Shown here piece after piece: positions 6,781 through 13,309 of a DNA stretch of 19,598 nucleotides. This DNA is from an uncultured Flavihumibacter sp. (GTDB lineage Bacteria > Bacteroidota > Bacteroidia > Chitinophagales > Chitinophagaceae), in the NCBI GenBank assembly GCA_946482545.1, contig CAMLRX010000097.1, forward strand, positions 1 to 19,598, written 5' to 3'. Numbering within the stretch: position 1 is the first letter of the stretch; the number at the start of each line of letters is the position of its first letter. The position numbers and the translations under genes were made by a program. Below the pieces are notes generated by a model. It was not told the DNA's origin. It searched no databases and was given only the letters and a program-made list of their open reading frames with translations.

Positions 6781-8451
6781 ATGAAACTCTTGCAAACGAC
6801 TGACTATCTCGTTTTCTTCATCTATTTTATTATAGTGGCGGGATACGGCTTCTTTGTGTACTACCGTAAAAAGACCGCCCAGATGGATTCCAAGGATTAT
6901 TTCCTTGCTGAAGGATCCCTTACCTGGTGGGCTATCGGCGCGTCTCTTATCGCTTCCAACATTTCTGCGGAGCAGTTCATCGGGATGAGCGGAAACGGGT
7001 TCACCATGGGACTGGCCATCTCTACCTACGAGTGGATGGCGGCCGCAACATTGATTGTGGTGGCTACTTTCTTCATTCCGGTTTACCTGAAGAACAAGAT
7101 TTACACCATGCCACAGTTCCTGAGCCAGCGCTACAATGGTACTGTGGCCATGATTATGGCCGTGTTCTGGCTGCTGCTTTATGTAGTGGTGAACCTTACC
7201 TCGATATTGTACCTTGGCGCACTGGCCATCAGCGCGATTTCCGGGCTTAACCTGACCTTCTGCATGATTATGCTCGCGGTGTTTGCCATATTTATTACAC
7301 TCGGTGGGATGAAGGTGATTGGTTATACCGATGTGATCCAGGTATTTTTCCTGATCCTCGGCGGACTTGTAACCACCTACCTCGCACTTGACCTCGTAGC
7401 ACAGCAGGGCGGCGGCTCAGGTGTAATGAAAGGACTTTCCATGCTGAGAGAAGGGGCTGATGACCATTTCCACATGATTTTCAGTAAGGACAATCCAAAT
7501 TATCCAAGTCTGCCGGGCTTAACAGTACTGGTAGGTGGTATGTGGATTGTGAACCTGAACTACTGGGGTTGTAACCAGTACATCACGCAACGTGCACTGG
7601 GCGCCGACCTTAAAACTGCCCGTAACGGCATCATGTTCGCGGCATTCCTGAAACTGCTGATGCCTGTAATTGTGGTATTGCCCGGTATCGCGGCTTATTA
7701 CCTGCACAGCAAAGGGTATTTCCAGGCTGAAATGATGGTGAATGGAGAGTTGGTTCCAGATAAAGCTTATCCGGTACTGCTGAACCTACTGCCAACCGGA
7801 CTGAAAGGCCTGGCCTTCGCAGCGCTTACAGCAGCGGTGGTAGCATCCCTGGCGGGAAAAGCGAACAGCATTGCTACGATATTCACGTTGGATATCTTCA
7901 AGAAAAGGATTGAAGTGGAAGCCGACGAAAGAAGGATGGTGAAAGTGGGGAGAATTACTGTTGTGGTATCCATGGTACTGGCGGTATTAATCGCACCTTT
8001 CCTGGGGATAGATAAAAAAGGTGGTTTTGAATTTATCCAGGAGTACACTGGGTTTGTGTCTCCGGGCATCTTCGCTATGTTCATCCTTGGGTTCTTCTGG
8101 AAAAAGACTACATCCAACGCAGCTTTGTTCGCCACCATTGGCGGTTTTGCAATGTCTATCTTCCTGAAGTTCCTGCCCAATATTATGGACCTGTCTTTCC
8201 TCCACGGCATGGGCTTCTCCGTTCCGAACAAAGACGGCGTTTATGAAATTCCGTTCCTCGACAGGATGGGCTTCGTATTCCTGTTCTGTATCCTCGGCAT
8301 GTTCCTGATCAGCCGCGCGGAAAATAAGAAAGGCGTGAATCCCAAAGGACTTGAAGTGGACAGCTCCATGTTCAAGACCCACCCGGCGTTCACCGTGGGC
8401 GCAATATTCATCATAGGTATCCTGGTAGCTCTGTATAGCTTCTTCTACTAG
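6781..8451 (+). CDS. Sodium/sugar symporter of the SGLT (SSS) family, probably galactose
   Basis: This 556-residue inner-membrane transporter has about 14 hydrophobic segments and is close in sequence to Vibrio SGLT (vSGLT), which carries galactose with Na+. The diagnostic stretch LTWWAIGASLIASNISAEQF (47-66) is present. From memory of vSGLT, Gln65, Glu84 and Lys291 align with its sugar-binding Gln69, Glu88 and Lys294. LTAAVVASLAGKANSIATIF carries the Ser/Ala region of the Na2 sodium site, and FIQEYTGFVSPG the inner gate and sugar-contact region. It is the last gene of the operon with the LacI-type regulator and galK, 39 nt after galK, and it is followed by a terminator at 8586-8617. Galactose is the most likely substrate by context; glucose or another hexose cannot be excluded. 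Confidence 0.92.
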   Translation: MKLLQTTDYLVFFIYFIIVAGYGFFVYYRKKTAQMDSKDYFLAEGSLTWWAIGASLIASNISAEQFIGMSGNGFTMGLAISTYEWMAAATLIVVATFFIPVYLKNKIYTMPQFLSQRYNGTVAMIMAVFWLLLYVVVNLTSILYLGALAISAISGLNLTFCMIMLAVFAIFITLGGMKVIGYTDVIQVFFLILGGLVTTYLALDLVAQQGGGSGVMKGLSMLREGADDHFHMIFSKDNPNYPSLPGLTVLVGGMWIVNLNYWGCNQYITQRALGADLKTARNGIMFAAFLKLLMPVIVVLPGIAAYYLHSKGYFQAEMMVNGELVPDKAYPVLLNLLPTGLKGLAFAALTAAVVASLAGKANSIATIFTLDIFKKRIEVEADERRMVKVGRITVVVSMVLAVLIAPFLGIDKKGGFEFIQEYTGFVSPGIFAMFILGFFWKKTTSNAALFATIGGFAMSIFLKFLPNIMDLSFLHGMGFSVPNKDGVYEIPFLDRMGFVFLFCILGMFLISRAENKKGVNPKGLEVDSSMFKTHPAFTVGAIFIIGILVALYSFFY

Positions 8452-8548
8452 AAGTTGCTGAGCATATTACCATTTAGACTACAAATAATAGCTATGATTA
8501 GGCTGAATATCTTGTAAAGAATCTACTGCTCGAATAATCAGAACTCTG

Positions 8549-8582
8549 CCCCTCTCCCGCGGGAGAGGGGGCGGGGTGAGGC
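8549..8582. repeat. Palindromic intergenic repeat, copy 2 (CCCCTCTCCC family)
   Basis: Bases 8549-8570 are a perfect 22-bp palindrome built from CCCCTCTCCC, GC and GGGAGAGGGG, followed by GCGGGGTGAGGC. The layout is the same as at 3195-3229, differing mainly in the loop and one or two tail bases. It lies just after the symporter and before the terminator. Confidence 0.75.
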
Positions 8583-8585
8583 TCC

Positions 8586-8617
8586 GAAGGCGTATCAAAC
8601 GATACGCCTTCTCTTTT
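8586..8617 (+). terminator. Rho-independent terminator of the galactose operon
   Basis: GAAGGCGTATC (8586-8596) and GATACGCCTTC (8601-8611) form a perfect 11-bp stem with an AAAC loop, followed by TCTTTT. It is the strongest terminator in the window and lies 135 nt after the symporter stop. Confidence 0.85.
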
Positions 8618-8797
8618 GCCCGAACTGAATGATCAAACACAGTTATTTCAGCCGGATACGCGGGAAATCATGCCAAAAGTGTACACAACACATATATTTT
8701 TAAAAATGTTTTTTGTCTTGGAGATCATGTGTTTTAAATGCTGAAACCCTTTCTGGTATTGGGTTCTATCAATATTTGGTGCATTAGGGATAATAAA

Positions 8798-8833
8798 ATC
8801 CCCGGAATTATGGTTTTACACCGTTCCGGGGAT
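8798..8833. terminator. Long hairpin, possibly a terminator for either strand
   Basis: ATCCCCGGAA (8798-8807) and TTCCGGGGAT (8824-8833) form a perfect 10-bp GC-rich stem with a 16-nt loop. Neither side has a clean T-run; on the minus strand TTTATTATCC follows. It could stop leftward readthrough from the regulator at 9200, or be a separate structured element. Its right arm ends just before a TAAATTTG box. Confidence 0.4.
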
Positions 8834-8837
8834 GATC

Positions 8838-9063
8838 TAAATTTGTTTTAACAAACAGCGCAAAACAAAAGAGAGGTCAGGCAATCGTAGCGTTCAAATG
8901 GCAATCGAAGAGGTCGTAAAAAAAACTGACAAAAATTAATCGTTAAACGCGCAAAAAAATAACAAGCAGTGAGTTTCGGCTCCTCCAAATAATTCTCACC
9001 TTTTTTCATATGGCAAGCAATCGTTAGACGCCTACTGTTTCTACAGCGGGCTTTCTTTTTTTT
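8838..9063 (+). ncRNA. Candidate small RNA with its own promoter box and terminator
   Basis: TAAATTTG (8838-8845) matches the TAnnTTTG -7 consensus, and TTTA lies at 8815-8818, 19 nt upstream, where TTTG is expected. A transcript starting near 8849 would end at the hairpin and T-run at 9030-9063, giving about 215 nt without a credible protein. No known RNA family is recognised. The case rests only on promoter and terminator position. Confidence 0.3.
9030..9063 (+). terminator. Rho-independent terminator
   Basis: GCC-TA-CTGT (9030-9038), loop TTCT, then ACAG-CG-GGC (9043-9051) form a stem with one internal mismatch, followed at once by TTTC and eight T. The orientation is +, yet no + gene lies in the 580 bases before it beyond the operon terminator at 8586-8617. 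It therefore suggests an unannotated transcript or a backup stop for readthrough. Confidence 0.55.
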
Positions 9064-9199
9064 GGATGTGTGAAGTTAAGGTCTCCGGCCAAATCACAAA
9101 ACTTTTTTTAACAAATTTTTCGTATTTCCAAATCTCTTCTGATTTTCAACACATTACCTTCTTCTTAATTTTTTTAGAATTGCCATTTCGGGCAAAAAA

Positions 9200-9898
9200 C
9201 TAAGGCATGAATTTCTTTGTGAAATCTGCATGGCTTGCGCTGATGGGAATCTCTTCTCCACTGATCAGACTGATCTTCCTGTTCCGTATGGCCACGATCT
9301 TATCATGGGCCACCACATAACTCCGGTGTACCCTGCTGAACTTGTCCTCTGGGAGTTTTTCCAGTATTTTTTTCAACGGCATCAGGGTCATTACCGGTTT
9401 TTCGTTCCTGAAATTGATGCGGATATAGTCTTCCAGGCTTTCAATATAAGTAATATCGGGAATGGAGATTTTTACCATCCGGTATTCGGAGTACACGAAA
9501 AGTGCATGTTCCGGCGCATTTACCGGGCGTGTTTTATATGCGTGGTATTCTGCGGCTTTCTGAACGGCTTTTTTAAAGCGTTCCGGCTGAACCGGCTTGA
9601 GCAGGTAGTCGATGGCGTTCAGTTCAAAACCTTCGAAGGCGAATTTTTTATAGGCAGTGATAAAAATAATCATAGGAGGGTCTTGCATGGAGCGGACCAG
9701 GTCAAGGCCGGTGATATCGGGCATATTGATGTCCAGAAAAACCAGGTCGGTTTTCCCGGAGCGGAGGAAGGAGGCGGCGGAGAGTGCGTCGTCGAAAGTA
9801 TGCAACAATTTCAGCGACGGTGTTTCTCCGATGTATTTGCTGATGATGTCCAGCGCGATGGGTTCATCGTCAACGGCAATGCAGGTCAGTGTTGTCAT
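9200..9898 (-). CDS. LytTR-type response regulator 1
   Basis: This 232-residue cytoplasmic regulator pairs with the adjacent histidine kinase. The receiver domain (about 1-120) has the acidic pair Asp10-Asp11, phospho-acceptor Asp56 (FLDINMPD), Thr81 and Lys101 (DYLLKP), all as required for phosphorylation. The C-terminal LytTR DNA-binding domain (about 135-231) shows ITYIESLEDYIRI, FSRVHRSYVV and ISLISGEEIPIS. It overlaps the kinase gene by 4 nt (ATGA), so the two are translationally coupled. A 9-bp dyad upstream of the kinase (11094-11115) is a possible control site. Targets cannot be read from the sequence. Confidence 0.93.
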   Translation of the reverse strand: MTTLTCIAVDDEPIALDIISKYIGETPSLKLLHTFDDALSAASFLRSGKTDLVFLDINMPDITGLDLVRSMQDPPMIIFITAYKKFAFEGFELNAIDYLLKPVQPERFKKAVQKAAEYHAYKTRPVNAPEHALFVYSEYRMVKISIPDITYIESLEDYIRINFRNEKPVMTLMPLKKILEKLPEDKFSRVHRSYVVAHDKIVAIRNRKISLISGEEIPISASHADFTKKFMP

Positions 9899-11082
9899 AT
9901 GGCGTTTTTTGGAAGGGTGAGTGATACGGTAAAGTGACCGTTTTCAGTGGATATATCCAACTGATGGCGGTTCTCATAAAGAAAGCCCAGTCTTTTTTTT
10001 GTGTTCTCCAAACCGGTTTGCGTGCCTTCAAGGTTGGTTCTGTTGGGGAACAGCCTATTGCTGCAGAAAAAGTGGAGTTGCTCGTTTTCCTGTGTGATAT
10101 GGATGTCGATCGCTGCTGGTTCGTGGTTGCTGGTGCCGAATTTAAAGGCGTTCTCCACGAAGGTCATCAGCACAAGGGGTGGGACTGGAAATAAGCTGTC
10201 TGCAAGTTTTGTGGTAACATGCACTTCCATCTTTTTTCCCATCCTGAGTTTTTGCAATGCGATAAAATCGTTCAGGCAATTCAATTCATCTTCCAGTGGC
10301 ACGAAGTCACTGGTGCTTTCTTCTGTAAGATAGCGGAGCATATTCGAAAGGCGCAGGATGCTGGCCGGCGTTTCCGGGTGCTGCAAAACGGATAATCCGT
10401 AAATATTATTGAGTGTGTTGAACAGGAAATGCGGATTGATCTGTGCCTTCAGAATGTACAGCTCTGCTTTGGCGCGTTGGGTTTCAGCCTGCGCGGTGCG
10501 TTGTTCACTTTGTCTCCATTTTCTGGCCGTTTCTAAAGCGATACCTGCGGCGATGGTGAAGAAATAAAAAAATACGCTGATAATGTCGAAACGGGGTTTG
10601 TTCATCCTGCGTTGTGGCTGCTCCATGTTTTCTGGCGGTCTGCTGTTGTTCCAGCCAGGAGGAATATTGTCCTCATGCATGCCTTCTCTTTCAGGCCAGT
10701 CGGGTGCTTTGAAGCGGGGTGGTGGTTGTTCCTGATGTCCAAAGGAAGTTGCGTTTGGGAAAGTGCTTTTAACGGAAAGCAGTTTGTCGAAAGGTTGAAG
10801 AAACAGAATTCCCACAAACAGGATGGCCAATGCAATACCGTATCCGAAGTATTTCTTTTCCAGAAACAACATTGGAAACAACACGTTAATGTGGAGGTAA
10901 AACACCAGCGCGAAACAGGAAAAAAACAGCCAGTAATAGGGTGATTTCAGCAATGGGAGAATGTTCAGTCCCCAATAGGGATCACTCATGAACAGGGTGG
11001 GCAGGCTCATGAACAATATCCAGCCCAGAACGTGCATGGATATGGAAAGTTTTCGCTGTCTGAGCATCTGCAAATCAACCAT
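9895..11082 (-). CDS. LytS-like sensor histidine kinase 1 (His_kinase/PF06580)
   Basis: This 395-residue inner-membrane kinase is expected to phosphorylate regulator 1. Hydrophobic segments lie at about 12-32, 47-66, 77-96 and 166-184. Between the third and fourth is a loop of about 70 residues rich in Pro, Asn, Met and charged residues. A dimerisation coiled coil (about 185-212) leads to the H-box AQINPHFLFNTLNNIYGL with His218. The ATPase part has the N-box TFVENAFKFG (Asn311) and the G-box GTQTGLENTKKRL (353-365). This is the LytS/YehU layout with PF06580 instead of HisKA. The start ATG 11082 has a 9-bp dyad 11 nt upstream. No known ligand domain is recognised, so the signal is unknown. 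Confidence 0.93.
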   Translation of the reverse strand: MVDLQMLRQRKLSISMHVLGWILFMSLPTLFMSDPYWGLNILPLLKSPYYWLFFSCFALVFYLHINVLFPMLFLEKKYFGYGIALAILFVGILFLQPFDKLLSVKSTFPNATSFGHQEQPPPRFKAPDWPEREGMHEDNIPPGWNNSRPPENMEQPQRRMNKPRFDIISVFFYFFTIAAGIALETARKWRQSEQRTAQAETQRAKAELYILKAQINPHFLFNTLNNIYGLSVLQHPETPASILRLSNMLRYLTEESTSDFVPLEDELNCLNDFIALQKLRMGKKMEVHVTTKLADSLFPVPPLVLMTFVENAFKFGTSNHEPAAIDIHITQENEQLHFFCSNRLFPNRTNLEGTQTGLENTKKRLGFLYENRHQLDISTENGHFTVSLTLPKNAI

Positions 11083-11093
11083 AATCGGTGTGC

Positions 11094-11115
11094 TTAACGG
11101 TAAATGTACCGTTAA
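11094..11115. promoter_or_regulatory. Perfect 9-bp dyad upstream of histidine kinase 1
   Basis: TTAACGGTA (11094-11102) and TACCGTTAA (11107-11115) are exact inverted repeats with a 4-nt spacer, ending 11 nt before the kinase start codon. On the minus strand the centre reads TACATTTA, one base off the TAnnTTTG -7 box, so a bound protein would cover the promoter. No T-run follows on the minus strand, which argues against a terminator. No clear -33 box was found. Confidence 0.5.
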
Positions 11116-11145
11116 AATACGGGAATGACTGGATGAAAAGAACGG

Positions 11146-11844
11146 TTATTCTTCCTGCCGTAAAAATGCTTTCAGGGACGCATTAATGTGGAGTGTGATG
11201 TCTTCTTCGGATGCTTTTTTGCAGAATTCATAACTGGGGCGGTAACGGATCATGAATGTTTGAAGGGAATCGCCGCTGAGCCCGGTCAGTTGGATTACTT
11301 TGGTCCGGGAGAACCTGTAGTTTACATACGCGGCTTCTTCTTCCCGCTTTTCTCTTTTCAGCAATTGACGTTTGTCTTTTTCTTTTTTAGACAGATAGGT
11401 AAAGGGACTAAAGGTGACCCCGAACCCGTTTCCATGGTTTCGCATCAATACTTTTTCTTTACCGGCGGCAATCTCATTGTACCTTTCCCGTGCTTCCAGA
11501 GAATCCTGCCGGTAACGATCGGCCTGCACTACTACGGTCTTTAATTCAGTGGCTTTTCTGCGGATGAAAATATCGATCTCCTGCTTAAAAAAATCATCGT
11601 CCACCAACAATGTATCCTGCGCGTATCCTGCGATGGAGAACACAAGGGTATCGAAGCTGTTCGCCCTTATGGAGAAGCTTCCCGTACGGTCTGAACTGGC
11701 TTTTGTTTTCAGCGATATATTGGTGACCAGCACATCGGCAATCACACTGCTGTCCGAGAAGTCCCGCATTTTACCGCGCGCATTTTGTGCAGATGCAAGG
11801 TAACCTGCAAAGAGTAAAATGAACAGTGGTAGAATTTGCCTCAT
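11146..11844 (-). CDS. Secreted carboxypeptidase-regulatory-like domain protein
   Basis: This 232-residue exported protein is of unknown function. Residues 1-19 are a signal peptide (cleavage after ASA). Residues about 22-100 resemble the CarboxypepD_reg-like beta-sandwich that begins many Bacteroidota receptors (VIADVLVTNISLKTKASSDR, then GSFSIRANSFDTLVFSIAGY). Here no plug or barrel follows; TELKTVVVQADRYRQ resembles the linker that precedes a plug. The second half is basic and Lys/Glu-rich (KKEKDKRQLLKREKREEE, 153-170), then a small fold with VIQLTGLSGDSLQTFMIRY. It is a compact family seen in Bacteroidota rather than an evident truncation. It lies 63 nt before histidine kinase 1, but whether they share a transcript is unclear. 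Confidence 0.7.
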   Translation of the reverse strand: MRQILPLFILLFAGYLASAQNARGKMRDFSDSSVIADVLVTNISLKTKASSDRTGSFSIRANSFDTLVFSIAGYAQDTLLVDDDFFKQEIDIFIRRKATELKTVVVQADRYRQDSLEARERYNEIAAGKEKVLMRNHGNGFGVTFSPFTYLSKKEKDKRQLLKREKREEEAAYVNYRFSRTKVIQLTGLSGDSLQTFMIRYRPSYEFCKKASEEDITLHINASLKAFLRQEE

Positions 11845-11921
11845 ATAATTGTTTGCCGGGCCAAAATAGGTTTATTTTCAAATTTTGTGCCCTGCAGCTG
11901 GTTAAATTATACCCAAAACAA

Positions 11922-12251
11922 TTACCGTTCCCTGAACAGGGCTACCATTTGAGCCGTTCTTATTTCCACATCGCATTCCTGCAGCATCTGGTGCAACTGC
12001 AACAGTTCTGTACGGTTCAGTATGCACTGGATGTTGGCGCTTGGTGTGGGCAGTACAATACATTTGCAGGGCATCTCTGCACAGTCAGGGATATGCGCCG
12101 TTCTATCGGCTACCACTGCTATGAAGTAGCCAAACTCTTCATCGGATAAAGTGAGCATGGAGGTGCCGAAGCATACCTGGAAATGCCTACAGTCCACGCA
12201 TTGAAACACATAGCCGTTCTCATCGCAATACCATTTGATAAGGTTGCACAT
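11922..12251 (-). CDS. Cys-rich DUF6686-like protein
   Basis: This 109-residue cytoplasmic protein has no assigned function. It resembles the Bacteroidota DUF6686 family (VFQCVDCRHFQVCFGTSMLTLSDEEF, in which a Cys pair precedes a hydrophobic stretch). Ten Cys residues are seen, at 2, 9, 18, 21, 27, 57, 62, 64, 76 and 93, including CxxC (18-21) and CxC (62-64). This suggests metal binding, probably zinc, but that is inference. No signal peptide is present. It is monocistronic by spacing, with 77 nt to the next gene and about 250 nt of repeat-containing DNA upstream. A longer overlapping minus frame (12119-12460) is rejected as a shadow. Confidence 0.7.
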   Translation of the reverse strand: MCNLIKWYCDENGYVFQCVDCRHFQVCFGTSMLTLSDEEFGYFIAVVADRTAHIPDCAEMPCKCIVLPTPSANIQCILNRTELLQLHQMLQECDVEIRTAQMVALFRER

Positions 12252-12390
12252 CTTTTTGCTGTAAATGTGCTGATTTTAGGAGGAGCAGGGTTGCGCAATG
12301 CGGAAATAGTAGTTTCGGAATCGGGAAATTTTAAAGGAAAGAGTGCCGTGCATTTCCAAACACAAACAACGCTGGGAGGCACGAAGCAGT

Positions 12391-12422
12391 GCGTCCTTGC
12401 TACCTTGCATCCTTGCGAGCAA
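12391..12422. repeat. CTTGC-rich repeat, copy A
   Basis: GCGTCCTTGCTACCTTGCAT and following bases contain three CCTTGC units spaced by 8 or 9 bases. Copy B at 12471-12502 matches 28 of 32 bases and starts exactly 80 bases later. Both lie between the DUF4249 and DUF6686 genes. Similar 'cctTGCGTctttGCG' strings are common intergenic repeats in Bacteroidota genomes. Confidence 0.65.
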
Positions 12423-12470
12423 TAAAATCTCCCCCTTTTAAGAAAGTTCTCCAAATACAAACGAGGCCTT

Positions 12471-12502
12471 GCGTCCTAGCTACCTTGCGTCTTTGCGAGG
12501 AA
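12471..12502. repeat. CTTGC-rich repeat, copy B
   Basis: This is the second copy of the unit at 12391-12422 (28 of 32 bases identical). It ends 2 nt before the stop codon of the DUF4249 gene on the minus strand, so it begins that gene's 3' untranslated region. Confidence 0.65.
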
Positions 12503-12504
12503 CG

Positions 12505-13305
12505 CTACTGAATAACAAACTCCCTCGTCTGCAACGTATGCGCACTAAAATACCCCAGCGCCCCGCCTGAAATATTAGACACCGGATTTGAAGGCGCCGC
12601 CGACTGGTTATCACCCGTGGCACTCTGATCCAGGCTATACCAATACTTGTGCACGTTGGCATCAATGCATTGCATCTGGATGCGGATGTTGTCGCCCACT
12701 TTCAGGTCATCTTCATCCTCATCGGAGAAGAAGCGGAGCACGAACTTAACCTTGTTCCCATCGGAAAACCCATCATCGCGGATGAAAATGCTTTTTTCTT
12801 TTACGCCGTTCACGTATTGTATAAAACGGTAGTAATTTCTTTTGCCCGCCGGGTCCTGGTATTCCGCCTGCACCAGCAAACGTGTATCGCCGAACAGTTG
12901 TTCTTCTTTGGCGAACACTGTGTCCAGGGGAACCTGTTCGGGCATGGTGCTGCTGGAGGTGTACACCTGTCCGTTACTTTCCACCCTTAACTGGTAGGTT
13001 TTACCGGCAGTGCCCACAAGGCTGTTCGCCTGGTAAACACCCGGCGCGGTTTCAGTAAGCGTGGTGGTAGCGCCACCGGCCTCGGTAATCGTAACGTTTG
13101 CACCGCTAAGTCCCGCGAAATCGTTGTTTTCGCTGAACTGCTTCGTGGTGGATACCAGTACCATACAGGTGCCGGACTCGTTGGTGATCGCACCCTCCAC
13201 TACAATTTTACCGCTGCCGTTGGCGGTGTCAATGTTGATGACCTTTTCGCAGGAGGTGAGGAAGAACAGTAATGCGATGCCTATATAATGAATGTGTTTA
13301 AGCAT
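12505..13305 (-). CDS. DUF4249 lipoprotein, partner of the TonB-dependent receptor
   Basis: This 266-residue lipoprotein is probably an outer-membrane or surface companion of the receptor encoded just before it. Residues 1-18 are a lipoprotein signal with lipobox LTSC and Cys19. KIVVEGAITNESGTCMVLVS (33-52) is the typical start of DUF4249, followed by an Ig-like part (ANVTITEAGG, PGVYQANSLVGTAGKTYQL) and the YYRFIQYVNG segment. Only 4 nt separate it from the receptor stop codon, so they form one operon. DUF4249 genes regularly follow receptors of this type in Bacteroidota; a role in capturing the receptor's ligand is inferred by analogy with SusD and is not shown. Confidence 0.9.
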   Translation of the reverse strand: MLKHIHYIGIALLFFLTSCEKVINIDTANGSGKIVVEGAITNESGTCMVLVSTTKQFSENNDFAGLSGANVTITEAGGATTTLTETAPGVYQANSLVGTAGKTYQLRVESNGQVYTSSSTMPEQVPLDTVFAKEEQLFGDTRLLVQAEYQDPAGKRNYYRFIQYVNGVKEKSIFIRDDGFSDGNKVKFVLRFFSDEDEDDLKVGDNIRIQMQCIDANVHKYWYSLDQSATGDNQSAAPSNPVSNISGGALGYFSAHTLQTREFVIQ

Positions 13306-13309
13306 GGGA

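Larger units (their letters stand above)
8618..9199. other. Gap between convergent gene runs, no protein gene seen
   Basis: The stretch is AT-rich with stops in all frames. The only short frame I noticed is a 13-codon ATG frame at 8898-8939 with no clear ribosome-binding site. It holds a hairpin at 8798-8833, a candidate small RNA (8838-9063), a terminator (9030-9063), and a 12-nt direct repeat AATCGTTARACG at 8938-8949 and 9019-9030. A 5-bp stem (GTGAG 8969-8973, CTCAC 8995-8999) followed by CTTTTTT could be an additional weak terminator. Confidence 0.6.

Noticed and set aside
8849..9063. 6S RNA as the identity of the candidate small RNA
   Set aside because: The two ends do not pair as the long closing stem of 6S RNA requires.
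9230..9937. 235-codon + frame opposite regulator 1
   Set aside because: It lies over a complete LytTR response regulator with all key residues; its own product resembles nothing.
12119..12460. 113-codon minus frame overlapping the DUF6686 gene
   Set aside because: It crosses repeat copy A and overlaps the better supported Cys-rich gene in another frame.
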